Part shown: positions 10,061-18,750 of the stretch, piece after piece
Layout: every line of letters starts with the position of its first letter
How positions within the stretch are numbered: position 1 is the stretch's first letter
NCBI GenBank assembly: GCA_947594855.1
Contig: CANQEL010000018.1
Location: 1-49,512 of the forward strand
From: an uncultured Lachnospiraceae bacterium
GTDB taxonomy: Bacteria > Bacillota > Clostridia > Lachnospirales > Lachnospiraceae
Direction of reading: 5' to 3'
DNA: 49,512 bases
The notes under the pieces: model-generated
The model's database searches: none
Told to the model about the DNA's origin: nothing
The model's input: only the letters and a program-made list of their open reading frames with translations
Made by a program: the position numbers and the translations under genes

Positions 10061-10818
10061 ATGAAGAAGATATTATGGTAAAAAGATTTAAGGAGCTGGC
10101 GCAGAGGGCGTATAATAATGGTTATTACACCTGCACGGGATTTTTGGGAATTGCAGAAATAAGCCTCCTTAAAGAACTGTTTTTAAAGGATTCTGATATA
10201 AAGGGTATGCCGTATATGCTGTATGGAGGCATGCAGGGTTGTGAAAGATGCATGGCAGCGTTTGGGAGCGAGGACCTATTTGGGTATAAGTACGCTTTTC
10301 CGATAGAATGTGTTATAATAAAACCGCGTATGCAGAAATATGCGGACAGACTTTCGCACAGGGATATTCTTGGCGCAGTTCTTAATCTTGGAACTGTCAG
10401 GTCTAATATAGGCGATATTTACCTTAAAGATAATATTGCATATATGTTCTGCGCAGAAAATATGTCAGCATATATAACGGAAAACCTTGAGCGGGTAAAA
10501 CATACTCCCGTACATTGTGAAGTGACTGACAGTATTCCATGTATTGAGGATAACAAAATTATAGAACAGTATCAGACTGCTTCAGAAAGAATTGATGCTT
10601 TGGTGTCTAAAGTGTATAAGATATCCAGAAATGAAGCGGCTGCATTAATTAAAAACAGACGTATATATATAAATGGATTTGGATGTGAAAGCGCTGGACA
10701 TAACGTAAATGTAAATGATATTATAACAGTACGGGGGTTTGGAAGATTTGAGTATATGGGAATTGTAAAGAAGACGGCAAAAGGAAGGCTGGTTATTATG
10801 GTCAGTAAGTGGAACTGA
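10057..10818 (+). CDS. ylmH: YlmH-family S4-domain RNA-binding protein
   Basis: A 253-residue protein with the YlmH layout: an N-terminal YlmH domain (GMPYMLYGGMQGCERCMAAF near residues 48-67) and a C-terminal S4 RNA-binding domain from about residue 180 (ISRNEAAALIKNRRIYINGF). In Firmicutes, YlmH usually lies in the ylmE-ylmH-divIVA division cluster and has been linked to ribosome rescue. Here it is instead translationally coupled to addA (ATGA overlap) and followed 22 bp later by birA. No division genes are adjacent. Family call is firm; its role in this setting is not visible. Confidence 0.88.
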   Translation: MNEEDIMVKRFKELAQRAYNNGYYTCTGFLGIAEISLLKELFLKDSDIKGMPYMLYGGMQGCERCMAAFGSEDLFGYKYAFPIECVIIKPRMQKYADRLSHRDILGAVLNLGTVRSNIGDIYLKDNIAYMFCAENMSAYITENLERVKHTPVHCEVTDSIPCIEDNKIIEQYQTASERIDALVSKVYKISRNEAAALIKNRRIYINGFGCESAGHNVNVNDIITVRGFGRFEYMGIVKKTAKGRLVIMVSKWN

Positions 10819-10840
10819 CCGTATAAAGAAGGGTAATAAT

Positions 10841-11659
10841 ATGTTAAAAGATATTATATTAAAGGAGCTTGTTGAAAACGGCGAATCAGCTGTATCCGGA
10901 CAATCACTGGCAGAAAAATACGGGGTATCCCGTAATGCCGTATGGAAAGCTGTAAAGTCGCTTAAAGACGAAGGATATCTTATATCTTCAGTTACGAATA
11001 AAGGCTATAAAATGGTTTCAGATAATAATATATTGTCTGAGCAGGCTATAAGGGCAGGATTATGTGAAGATTACCGTGATATTCCCATATATGTTTTTGG
11101 CTGTATTGATTCTACAAATAATGAAGCAAAAAGGCGGCTTGCCGATAATAATGAAACAGGACATATGCTGATTGTTTCGGAAGAACAGAGCCGGGGCCGG
11201 GGCAGATACGGAAAGAGTTTTTATTCGCCACATGGGAGCGGAGTGTATATGTCACTTGGTTTCAGACTGTCAGGGCCTATAAATGAGCCTAAAAATTTTA
11301 CTAAAAAGGCAGCAGTTGCAGTTATAAGGGCAATTAAGAACATTACCGGCACTGAGTTATCCATAAAGGGAATTAACGATATATATTATAAAGGGAAAAA
11401 AGCCGGCGGAATACTTACAGAGGCTGTAGCGGGGCTTGAGACAGGTTACATCGAGCATGTTATAGCCGGTATAGGGATAAATCTGTTTACGGATTCATTT
11501 CCGGAGGATATAAGCGACAGGGCAATATCACTTGACGGGCTTAAACCTGCTAAAAACAAGCTTATTGCGCAGATTGTGAATGAAATAATACCATTGTATG
11601 AAATGCGCGATGATGAGGGTTATGCAAATGAATATGAAAAATATTATTTTAAAGAATAA
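10841..11659 (+). CDS. birA: Biotin-protein ligase / biotin repressor BirA, C-terminally short
   Basis: Activates biotin to biotinyl-AMP, transfers it to carboxylase carrier domains, and with its N-terminal helix-turn-helix can repress biotin genes. Residues 1-60 form the winged HTH (LAEKYGVSRNAVWKAVKSL). The catalytic domain has SRGRGRYGKSFYSP and a KKAGGIL loop carrying the ligase Lys. At 272 residues it is about 50 shorter than usual (E. coli 321) and stops right after NEYEKYYFKE, where the C-terminal SH3-like domain should begin. I saw no restoring frame downstream; an AT-rich 22-bp gap leads into the xylanase gene. A BirA-type operator lies at 16197-16228, before bioY. The call is firm; whether the short protein is fully active is open. 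Confidence 0.92.
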   Translation: MLKDIILKELVENGESAVSGQSLAEKYGVSRNAVWKAVKSLKDEGYLISSVTNKGYKMVSDNNILSEQAIRAGLCEDYRDIPIYVFGCIDSTNNEAKRRLADNNETGHMLIVSEEQSRGRGRYGKSFYSPHGSGVYMSLGFRLSGPINEPKNFTKKAAVAVIRAIKNITGTELSIKGINDIYYKGKKAGGILTEAVAGLETGYIEHVIAGIGINLFTDSFPEDISDRAISLDGLKPAKNKLIAQIVNEIIPLYEMRDDEGYANEYEKYYFKE

Positions 11660-11681
11660 AAATAAAAGGAGATTGGTGTTT

Positions 11682-14600
11682 ATGAAAAAAAGACTGCTTG
11701 CGTTATTTCTAAGTATACTTATTGTAGTATGCAGTATATGTGCTCCGCAGGGAACATATGCGGCGGCAAAAGTCAGACTGAATAAGACCAGGCTCAAATT
11801 AACCGTAGGGAAAACATATAAACTTAAGGTTAAACATTATTCAGGTAAGGTTAAATGGAAAAGCAGTAACAAAAAAATCGTTAAAGTTTCCAAAAAGGGA
11901 AAGATAAAGGCAAAGAAAACAGGCAAGGCGAAAGTATGGGCAGTTTTGGCAGGTAAAAAGCTTAAGTGCAAGGTTAAAGTGAAAAAAAATAATATTGCAC
12001 AGCCTGTAAATTCATCAGAAGATTCTGCTGGTAATGTGAACGTGCAGACTCCGGATATAACGGCAGCGCCGACACAGGCAGCGGAGCCAACGGCAGCGCC
12101 GACGCCAACACAGGACGCAGAGCCAACGGCGGCGCCGACGCCAACAATAAAACCGACAGAGAAGCCAACGGCAGCGCCGAAACCGACGCCAACGCCGACA
12201 ACAAAACCGACAGAGAAACCAACGGCAGCGCCGAAACCGACGCCAACGCCGACAACAAAACCGACAGAGAAGCCAACGGCAGCGCCGAAACCGACGCCAA
12301 CGCCGACAACAAAACCAACGGCGACACCAACAGCAACGCCGAAACCGACGCCAACGCCGGCAAAACCAACGCCGCCGGCTGATATGCTTGACCACTATTC
12401 AGCGCCGTATGAGCTTAAGTTTAGTGGTGAAACGGTAAAGACTCAGGGTAATGCATCATGGGATCTTAACAGTGATGGCTCCGTTACGATAAAGGTAAAA
12501 AGCCAATATTCGGGAATTGCATTTGTAGTTCCGGTGGACCTGGTGGAAAATAATTTTGATACAGTAACAATTACATATAAGGATGCTAAAAATGTTGGCG
12601 ACGGATATGGATGCGGACTATGGCGGAAAGGCGAAGATAAGACTTCAGAGGATGTCCTGACATATGGAGGATTATTCGTAAATCCATCGTCAGGCGTATA
12701 TACGGCTTCAATAAGCGACAGGGATACGACGAATGCATGGTATGTGAATAAGTGCCTTCTGTTTAATAATACCAATACTGAAATACTTAATAATAATCCG
12801 GCAACGGTAACTATAACTTCAGTGGTATTTTCACATTCAAAGTATGAAGGCTCTGATGACAATACGATTACAGCGTCTGATTTTGAAAACAGGGATTTGG
12901 TATATGGGGAAGATGCAAATACAAAGATAGAGACAAATCCGGCCGATGACACATGTACAGTTAGTCTTCCTCCGTTTTCGGCAATAATAATTAAGAATCC
13001 GTCAGAGGATACCAGAAAATGTAATGCTGTCAGAATAACATATACAAGTGACGGTGATATAAGCACATATCTGTTTGATAACAGATTTACTGACGGAAGC
13101 CGCAATGATGAGGCAGGACAGCATGAGGTTGACAGCCTCAAATCCACGTCTGCATTTCAGACGGTAACATATAATTTGCAGGATTTAAAGGATACCAATC
13201 CTTTTTCCGGAGAACGCATTATTGCCATTAAGCTTGTAAATATTAACTGGAATAATGCCACAGTGAAAGTTAAGATAAAGTCAATAGAGTTCCTTGGAGG
13301 AGAGACGGAACAGAGTGTTGCTGACAGGGCGACTATTGTAAAAGATATTCCTTCTGACTTTGCGGATAAGAAAGCGGGAGTGCAGTATGGAGAGTTTAAG
13401 AGTATAAGCTACTATTCTAATATAACAAATTCATACAGAAGCGCCAATGTAGTACTTCCTCCGGGATACAGTACGGCAAAGAAGTATCCGGTAGTATATA
13501 TGCTTCACGGAATCGGATGTACTAAAGAAATGTTTGGAACAGATGTTAACGGAAGCTCAATTGCCAAAATATTTGCAAACTTACGGGCTGAGGGCAAATG
13601 TGAAGATATGATAATAGTATTTCCGGGAATACGTGTATCGGATGAACCTGAAAATAATATGCATTCCAAAGAAAATTATAAGCACTATGATGATTTCCGG
13701 GAAGATCTTATAAATAATCTCATGCCTTATATGGAAAAGAATTTTTCGATTAAAACAGGCCGTGAGAATACCGGTGTATGCGGTTGGTCAATGGGAGGAA
13801 GGGAAGCGCTTTATATCGGGCTTTCAAGACCGGATATGTTTGGTTACATTGGAGGTTACTGCCCTGCATACGGACTGCTTCCGTATACCAATAGTGATGT
13901 CGGTCAGAGTGAAGACGGGCTTCTTACCATTCCGGGAACAGATGGCAATGTAATAAAACTTTCTGAGCAGTATATTAATAATACATTTATACAGATAGGA
14001 CATGGATTATATGACAATGTTGTGCATGATGAACCGGTAAGATACCATAATGCACTTACTGCCGGAGGGGTTCCGCACATATATTCTGAGTATCCTTCAG
14101 GACATTCGGACGGCGTATATAACCCAGGATTTTACAATTTTGCGCTTAATGCATTTAAGCTTGTAAAGCCGGAAAGCGGATATTCCACAGAGCTTTTTAG
14201 AGTTACCGTAGATAATGGAAGGCTTGAGACAGTTAATGGAAATACCTGTAAGGTAGATATGCAGTATTTTACCGGAAGCGCTTCCGGTGAGTACTTTAAT
14301 GGTTCAGTGTATAAAGAAAGTTCTGATGTTAAAAAAACATATAAAGACGGAACGACAACACATTGCGCCAAATATATTCTGTCCGGTACTGACAGCGCAG
14401 GTAAAAAGTGCAGCATATATATACAGGATGATGATATCAGACCGGTTATTCTTACAGACAGCGATGAACTTTCATGGCTGGAAAAAGCGGATATTAAAAG
14501 CGTAGAGACGACAGGTGCAAACGGCAAGAAAGTCATCAGTTATATGTGGGATAAAAACAGCACTAAAGAAATTCTTCCGCCTGAGGCGGTAATACCGGAC

Positions 14601-16166
14601 AATACCAGAGATTATACAAAAGAATTATTTACATTTCTGATTGACGTCGGAGGTTCGGATTCGGTAAACGGACATGGCGGAAGCACTACAATGATACATT
14701 TCGGCGGGCGTGGTAAATGTGATAATTTTAATGGTGAAGTGGTTTATGACAGTGTTGATACAAGGCTGAGGTTTCCGGGACAGGTTGAGACGCTTTCAGC
14801 GAGGTATATACTGTCGGGAACAGATGCAAAAGGCAGACCGTGCCGTATATATGTTGAAAACAACGGTATTGATAATAACGGTATGGTTACTGAACCGATA
14901 ATAATTACTGACTGTCCTGACTATGCATGGATAGAGACTGCGCCGCTGCACGGTACGGTAAGCTGGACACCGCAGCTTACAATACATATATGGACTACCA
15001 GGGAAGCACTGTCATCCATAAGCCTTAAAAGTGTGGCAGTCCCGGTGTTTGGAGAGATAGGAAGCTGTGTAAATTACAGCCAGTTGCAGCAGTCTGATAC
15101 TTTAGCCCATGTAAAAGAAAATTATTCAAGCATATCACTTGAAAATGAGATGAAGCCGGATGCGCTGCTGGGAACATGGAATTCCCGATTTATAAGTACG
15201 GATGAGGCAAGAAAAAGGACTGCGGATTACGTAATACCTGACAGTTATAAGGAATCAACAGTACCGGAGCTGCATTATTCAACTATTGATAACGTACTTA
15301 AGATTGCTAAGGCAAACGGACTTAAACTTCGCGGACATACATTAGTGTGGCATTCGCAGACCCCTGAGTTTTTTTTCAGAAAAGGGTATAACGGGTCAGG
15401 AGAATATGTTGATAAGCAGACAATGAATGCAAGGCTTGAAATGTATATAAGAAGTATCATGCACCACGTATATACGCTTGACAACGGAGCCTACAGGGAT
15501 GTTTTATATACATGGGATGTAGCTAATGAGTATATGCATAACAATGAATATGACCCCGGTAAAGGAAAGACGAATGGCAACTGGTCTGCAGTATATGGGA
15601 ACCGTTCAGTAATAGGGAACCGGCCCGAATATATAAAACTGGCCTTTGAGATTGCTTATGACTGTCTTACTGAATATGGAATAAATGATAAAGTATCATT
15701 AATTTATAATGATTTTAATACATATTATGATTGTCAGGATAACATTATTGAAATGATTAATTATATTAATAGTGAAAAAAAGATATGCGCCGGTGTTGGC
15801 ATGCAAAGTCATCTGGGGGTTACATTCCCGTCAACGTCGCAATACCTTAAGACCGTTGAAAGATTTATTGATGCAGGGTTTGAGGTACAGATTACAGAGC
15901 TTGATATAGGAATCGACCCGGCAGATAATTCGCAGACATTTGAAAGACAGGCTGAATATGTATCTGATATCATGAAAGGGTTAATAGATATTCAGAACAG
16001 AAAACATGGTATAACAGGAATTACATGGTGGGGCTTGTGTGATGCCGTGTCATGGAGAGGCGGTTACAGTAGCGACGGCAAAAACAGCCATCCCCTGTTA
16101 TTCAATGAAACAATAAATAATCCGAAACCTGCTTATTATAGTTTTATAGAAGCGTTTGGAGTATAA
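11682..16166 (+). CDS. Secreted multidomain feruloyl/acetyl-xylan esterase - GH10 endo-xylanase
   Basis: Degrades substituted xylan: an esterase removes ferulate or acetate and a GH10 domain cuts the backbone. Order in 1494 residues: signal peptide (about 1-27), Lys-rich Ig-like domain (28-105), Pro/Thr linker to about 230, two probable carbohydrate-binding beta domains (about 230-545), CE1-type esterase (about 550-830; HGIG, nucleophile Ser703 in GWSMGG, His808 in SGHSDG), two related domains resembling DUF3237 (about 830-975 and 980-1110), and GH10 (about 1110-1494; acid/base Glu1283 in DVANEYM, nucleophile Glu1406 in QITELDIG). The start at 11682 is chosen for its signal peptide and AAAGGAGA; an in-frame upstream ATG lies inside birA. 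A BirA-operator/terminator hairpin follows. Confidence 0.93.
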   Translation: MKKRLLALFLSILIVVCSICAPQGTYAAAKVRLNKTRLKLTVGKTYKLKVKHYSGKVKWKSSNKKIVKVSKKGKIKAKKTGKAKVWAVLAGKKLKCKVKVKKNNIAQPVNSSEDSAGNVNVQTPDITAAPTQAAEPTAAPTPTQDAEPTAAPTPTIKPTEKPTAAPKPTPTPTTKPTEKPTAAPKPTPTPTTKPTEKPTAAPKPTPTPTTKPTATPTATPKPTPTPAKPTPPADMLDHYSAPYELKFSGETVKTQGNASWDLNSDGSVTIKVKSQYSGIAFVVPVDLVENNFDTVTITYKDAKNVGDGYGCGLWRKGEDKTSEDVLTYGGLFVNPSSGVYTASISDRDTTNAWYVNKCLLFNNTNTEILNNNPATVTITSVVFSHSKYEGSDDNTITASDFENRDLVYGEDANTKIETNPADDTCTVSLPPFSAIIIKNPSEDTRKCNAVRITYTSDGDISTYLFDNRFTDGSRNDEAGQHEVDSLKSTSAFQTVTYNLQDLKDTNPFSGERIIAIKLVNINWNNATVKVKIKSIEFLGGETEQSVADRATIVKDIPSDFADKKAGVQYGEFKSISYYSNITNSYRSANVVLPPGYSTAKKYPVVYMLHGIGCTKEMFGTDVNGSSIAKIFANLRAEGKCEDMIIVFPGIRVSDEPENNMHSKENYKHYDDFREDLINNLMPYMEKNFSIKTGRENTGVCGWSMGGREALYIGLSRPDMFGYIGGYCPAYGLLPYTNSDVGQSEDGLLTIPGTDGNVIKLSEQYINNTFIQIGHGLYDNVVHDEPVRYHNALTAGGVPHIYSEYPSGHSDGVYNPGFYNFALNAFKLVKPESGYSTELFRVTVDNGRLETVNGNTCKVDMQYFTGSASGEYFNGSVYKESSDVKKTYKDGTTTHCAKYILSGTDSAGKKCSIYIQDDDIRPVILTDSDELSWLEKADIKSVETTGANGKKVISYMWDKNSTKEILPPEAVIPDNTRDYTKELFTFLIDVGGSDSVNGHGGSTTMIHFGGRGKCDNFNGEVVYDSVDTRLRFPGQVETLSARYILSGTDAKGRPCRIYVENNGIDNNGMVTEPIIITDCPDYAWIETAPLHGTVSWTPQLTIHIWTTREALSSISLKSVAVPVFGEIGSCVNYSQLQQSDTLAHVKENYSSISLENEMKPDALLGTWNSRFISTDEARKRTADYVIPDSYKESTVPELHYSTIDNVLKIAKANGLKLRGHTLVWHSQTPEFFFRKGYNGSGEYVDKQTMNARLEMYIRSIMHHVYTLDNGAYRDVLYTWDVANEYMHNNEYDPGKGKTNGNWSAVYGNRSVIGNRPEYIKLAFEIAYDCLTEYGINDKVSLIYNDFNTYYDCQDNIIEMINYINSEKKICAGVGMQSHLGVTFPSTSQYLKTVERFIDAGFEVQITELDIGIDPADNSQTFERQAEYVSDIMKGLIDIQNRKHGITGITWWGLCDAVSWRGGYSSDGKNSHPLLFNETINNPKPAYYSFIEAFGV
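12150..12311 (+). repeat. Three 54-bp tandem repeats coding a Pro/Thr linker
   Basis: Three head-to-tail 54-bp units (12150-12203, 12204-12257, 12258-12311) each encode KPTEKPTAAPKPTPTPTT within the xylanase linker, between the Ig-like domain and the carbohydrate-binding region. Near-identity of the DNA units suggests recent slippage, so linker length may vary between strains. Confidence 0.85.
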
Positions 16167-16185
16167 ATTACCGGCAGGAAAATAT

Positions 16186-16239
16186 AAAGAAAGCTATTGT
16201 CAACCTGAAACAAATAAAAGGTTGACAATAGCTTTCTTT
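16186..16239 (+). terminator. Intrinsic terminator after the xylanase gene, overlapping the bioY operator
   Basis: A 21-bp stem (16186-16206 with 16219-16239), a 12-nt loop and a T-rich right side, starting 19 bp after the xylanase stop. The same palindrome contains the BirA-type operator and the bioY -35 box, so one DNA element appears to do three jobs. Confidence 0.75.
16197..16228 (+). promoter_or_regulatory. BirA (biotin repressor) operator of bioY
   Basis: TTGTCAACC (16197-16205), 14 bp, then the exact inverted copy GGTTGACAA (16220-16228). The half-site sequence and 14-bp spacing match the known Firmicute BirA box (TTGTTAACC-N14-GGTTAACAA) except for one symmetric change per half. It overlaps the bioY -35 hexamer, so biotinyl-AMP-bound BirA should block transcription. 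birA itself is at 10841-11659. Confidence 0.88.
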
Positions 16240-16250
16240 TCTGATATTTT
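16222..16250 (+). promoter_or_regulatory. bioY promoter
   Basis: A perfect -35 TTGACA (16222-16227) and TATTTT (16245-16250), 17 bp apart, with start expected near 16257, about 27 nt before the bioY ATG. The -35 lies inside the right half of the BirA operator. Confidence 0.65.
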
Positions 16251-16283
16251 ATACTCGAAAAAACATGAGGAGGCTTTCTGATT

Positions 16284-16835
16284 ATGAAGCAGGCAAAACA
16301 AACTAAGAATCTTATTTTATGCGCAATGTTTACTACACTTATTGTTGCAGGTACTTTTATTAAAATTCCTCTGCCGATACTTCCCTTTACAATGCAGTTT
16401 TTCTTTACGATGCTTGCAGCAATGATTCTTGGGGGCAGGTGGGGCGCGATTAGTGTTGCGCTTTATATGGTACTTGGACTTATAGGACTTCCGGTATTTA
16501 CTGAAGGCGGCGGAATATGGTATGTTTTTAAACCAAGTTTCGGATACATTATAGGATATGTAATCGGTACGTATGTAACCGGAAAAATGGTAGAAATGAG
16601 AGATGGTTATAAACTTGGCTGGCTTACTTTGTCAAACCTGACAGGCGTAATTATAGTATATGTAGTTGGAATGATTTATTATTACATAATCTGCAATTAT
16701 GTTATTGATACGCCGATAGGAGTAATGAAAGTATTTGTATACTGCTGTCTGCTTATAATACCAAAGGATATTGTGTTGTGTGTGATAACGGCGATTATTG
16801 CAAAGCGTTTAAAGCCGGTTATAGACAGGATATGA
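16284..16835 (+). CDS. bioY: Biotin transporter BioY (ECF-type substrate-binding component)
   Basis: Integral membrane biotin-binding S component of an energy-coupling-factor transporter. At 183 residues it is the normal length for BioY, with about six hydrophobic segments. It carries typical family sequence: IKIPLPILPFTMQFFFTMLA near residues 27-46, GGRWGAISVALYMVLGLIGLPVF around 51-73, and a conserved glycine-rich stretch GYIIGYVIGTYV. AGGAGG sits 10 nt before the ATG. No EcfA/EcfT genes are adjacent, so it probably shares a general ECF module or works alone. The upstream BirA operator predicts repression when biotin is plentiful. Confidence 0.94.
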   Translation: MKQAKQTKNLILCAMFTTLIVAGTFIKIPLPILPFTMQFFFTMLAAMILGGRWGAISVALYMVLGLIGLPVFTEGGGIWYVFKPSFGYIIGYVIGTYVTGKMVEMRDGYKLGWLTLSNLTGVIIVYVVGMIYYYIICNYVIDTPIGVMKVFVYCCLLIIPKDIVLCVITAIIAKRLKPVIDRI

Positions 16836-16850
16836 AATATAAAAATTCTA

Positions 16851-16879
16851 TTGATTTTTTCTGCAAAAAATAGTATCCT
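16851..16879 (+). promoter_or_regulatory. Possible pta promoter
   Basis: TTGATT (16851-16856) and TATCCT (16874-16879) with a 17-bp spacer, about 35 bp upstream of the pta start. Moderate match to the sigma-A consensus. Confidence 0.45.
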
Positions 16880-16913
16880 AAGCCTAGTAGATTATATTTA
16901 GGAGGATACATTG

Positions 16914-17891
16914 ATGTTTGGAAAACTTATTAATATTCTTAGGGAAAATCCTAAAAAAATAGTATTTCCTGAGGGAACTGATAATAGAATACTTGAGGCT
17001 TCATCCAGACTTCTTGCAAGTAATTTCCTTACGCCTGTTTTAATAGGAAATGAAAAAGAGGTATATGATGCCGCCGCAAACAGTGGATTTAATATTAATG
17101 GTATTACGGTAATAGATCCCGAAAACTATGACAGGCTGGATGAAATGGTAGAACTATTCTGTGAACTTAGGAAAAGTAAAGGAGTTACTCCCGATGAAGC
17201 AAGACAGATGCTTAAAAAATCTAATTATTTTGGCACAATGCTTGTTAAGATGGGAGAAGCTGATGCGCTCCTGGGAGGGGCTACATATTCAACTGCCGAT
17301 ACGGTAAGACCTGCTTTGCAGCTTATTAAAACCAAACCCGGCAAAAGTATTGTTTCTTCATGCTTTATACTTGTAAGGGAACGCGCAACAGGTAATAATG
17401 AAGTTATTGCAATGGCAGACTGTGCAATTAATATTAATCCCAACGAAGATGAAATTGCGGAAATAGCCATCGAAGCAATAAATTGCGCCAAAACATTCGG
17501 AATAGATCCTAAAGTGGCGTTCCTTAGTTATTCAACCCTCGGTTCAGGCAAAGGTGATACTGTTGAAAAAATGCGCAATGCCTGCAGGAAAGCTCAGGCA
17601 AAAGCGCCTGATATTCCTATGGAAGGCGAAATACAGTTTGATGCGGCAGTTGCTCCGAGAGTTGCACGTTCAAAGTGTCCTGAGTCGGATGTGGGAGGCC
17701 ATGCCAATACATTTATATTCCCGGATATAAATGCAGGAAATATAGGATATAAGATAGCACAGAGATTTGGCGGATTTGATGCATATGGACCGATTCTTCT
17801 TGGACTTAATGCACCGATTAATGATCTTTCGCGCGGATGCAATGCTGCAGAAGTCTATTCAATGGCTATAGTTACTGCAGCGCTTGCATAA
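16914..17891 (+). CDS. pta: Phosphate acetyltransferase
   Basis: Interconverts acetyl-CoA and acetyl phosphate, the first step of the acetate-forming ATP pathway. The 325-residue single-domain protein matches the short clostridial Pta type, starting MFGKLINILRENPKKIVFPE with the family's IVFPEGTDNRILEA pattern, and showing ADALLGGATYSTADTVRPAL, a SCFIL segment and DAAVAPRVARSKCPESDVGG. I chose ATG 16914 over the TTG at 16911 because GGAGG is 8 nt upstream of the ATG. Unusually for this family of bacteria, no acetate kinase gene follows; the next gene, 39 bp on, is an aquaporin. Phosphate butyryltransferase was considered but the sequence pattern favours Pta. Confidence 0.93.
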   Translation: MFGKLINILRENPKKIVFPEGTDNRILEASSRLLASNFLTPVLIGNEKEVYDAAANSGFNINGITVIDPENYDRLDEMVELFCELRKSKGVTPDEARQMLKKSNYFGTMLVKMGEADALLGGATYSTADTVRPALQLIKTKPGKSIVSSCFILVRERATGNNEVIAMADCAININPNEDEIAEIAIEAINCAKTFGIDPKVAFLSYSTLGSGKGDTVEKMRNACRKAQAKAPDIPMEGEIQFDAAVAPRVARSKCPESDVGGHANTFIFPDINAGNIGYKIAQRFGGFDAYGPILLGLNAPINDLSRGCNAAEVYSMAIVTAALA

Positions 17892-17930
17892 AATAAATAT
17901 AATAAATGAAAATGAAAAGGAGAGATTATT

Positions 17931-18599
17931 ATGGAGGCATGTAAAAAGTATGTTGCTGAATTTATTGGCACATTTGTACTGGTGTTTTTCGCATGTGGAA
18001 CTGCTGCCGTTGTAGGCTGTTCTGCATCTGAGGGAACAGGGTATCTGCTGACTGCGTTGTCTTTTGGACTTGTTATTGTAGCAATGGCATATTCTATCGG
18101 AAATATTTCCGGATGCCATGTTAATCCGGCTGTTTCTATTGCAATGCTTATAAACAAAAAGATGACGGCAACAGATTTTGCAGGATATGTGATTGCCCAG
18201 TTTATAGGAGCTATCTGCGGCGCAGCAGCTCTTATGGCTTTTGTAGGCAAAGAAAGCGGACTTGGCGCCAATGCGCTTTATAAAGGAGAGATTCTGCCAT
18301 CCCTTATTATTGAGATTATATTGACCTTTGTATTTGTTATAGCCGTTCTGGGAGTTACCTCAAAGACAGAAAACAGTGCAGTATCCGGACTTGTTATCGG
18401 TCTGTCGCTTACATTGGTGCATATTCTTGGTATCTCATTTACGGGTACGAGCGTAAATCCGGCAAGAAGTTTTGGACCTGCATTATTTGTAGGAGGAGAT
18501 GCGTTGTCAAGCGTATGGGTATTCATTGTAGCTCCGCTTATAGGAGGTGCGCTCGCAGCGATTGTTTACAGATTCCTTGCGGGTGAAGATAAAAAATAA
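17931..18599 (+). CDS. aqpZ: Aquaporin (AqpZ-like water channel, MIP family)
   Basis: A 222-residue membrane channel with six transmembrane segments and both pore NPA motifs: GCHVNPAVSIAM in the first half and TSVNPARSFGPALF in the second. The second-half filter resembles AqpZ, with His in LVHILGISF and Arg after NPA, and the loop lacks the extra residues typical of glycerol facilitators, so water is the likely main substrate. AAGGAGAGA precedes the ATG. It lies 39 bp after pta with no terminator between, so the two may be cotranscribed. Small solutes such as acetic acid cannot be excluded from sequence. Confidence 0.9.
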   Translation: MEACKKYVAEFIGTFVLVFFACGTAAVVGCSASEGTGYLLTALSFGLVIVAMAYSIGNISGCHVNPAVSIAMLINKKMTATDFAGYVIAQFIGAICGAAALMAFVGKESGLGANALYKGEILPSLIIEIILTFVFVIAVLGVTSKTENSAVSGLVIGLSLTLVHILGISFTGTSVNPARSFGPALFVGGDALSSVWVFIVAPLIGGALAAIVYRFLAGEDKK

Positions 18600-18637
18600 G
18601 AGGTTTACCGGTTTAAGCTGATAATATTAATGAGAAG

Positions 18638-18691
18638 AACAGCCCTGCGGTATAAAATCCTTTTTGGGAGTTTGCCGCAAGGTTGTTTTTT
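18638..18691 (+). terminator. Terminator after the aquaporin gene
   Basis: A 13-bp stem (18638-18650 with 18675-18687, two non-Watson-Crick positions) followed by TTTTTT. It ends the pta-aquaporin transcript. Confidence 0.7.
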
Positions 18692-18750
18692 GCTATTATG
18701 GAATTATTTTTATATAGACTTTTCTTTGATATCTATGTAAAATCATATGT

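Noticed and set aside
11598-11681. Earlier in-frame ATG for the xylanase
   Set aside because: It lies inside birA, has no ribosome site, and would bury the clear signal peptide that starts at 11682.
12443-13147. Long minus-strand open frame opposite the xylanase
   Set aside because: It is the antisense of a coding region with no ribosome site or family motif; a by-product of codon use.
16874-16906. TCCTAA/TTAGGA hairpin before pta as a ribosome-site switch
   Set aside because: The left arm overlaps the predicted -10 box and so would not be in the mRNA.
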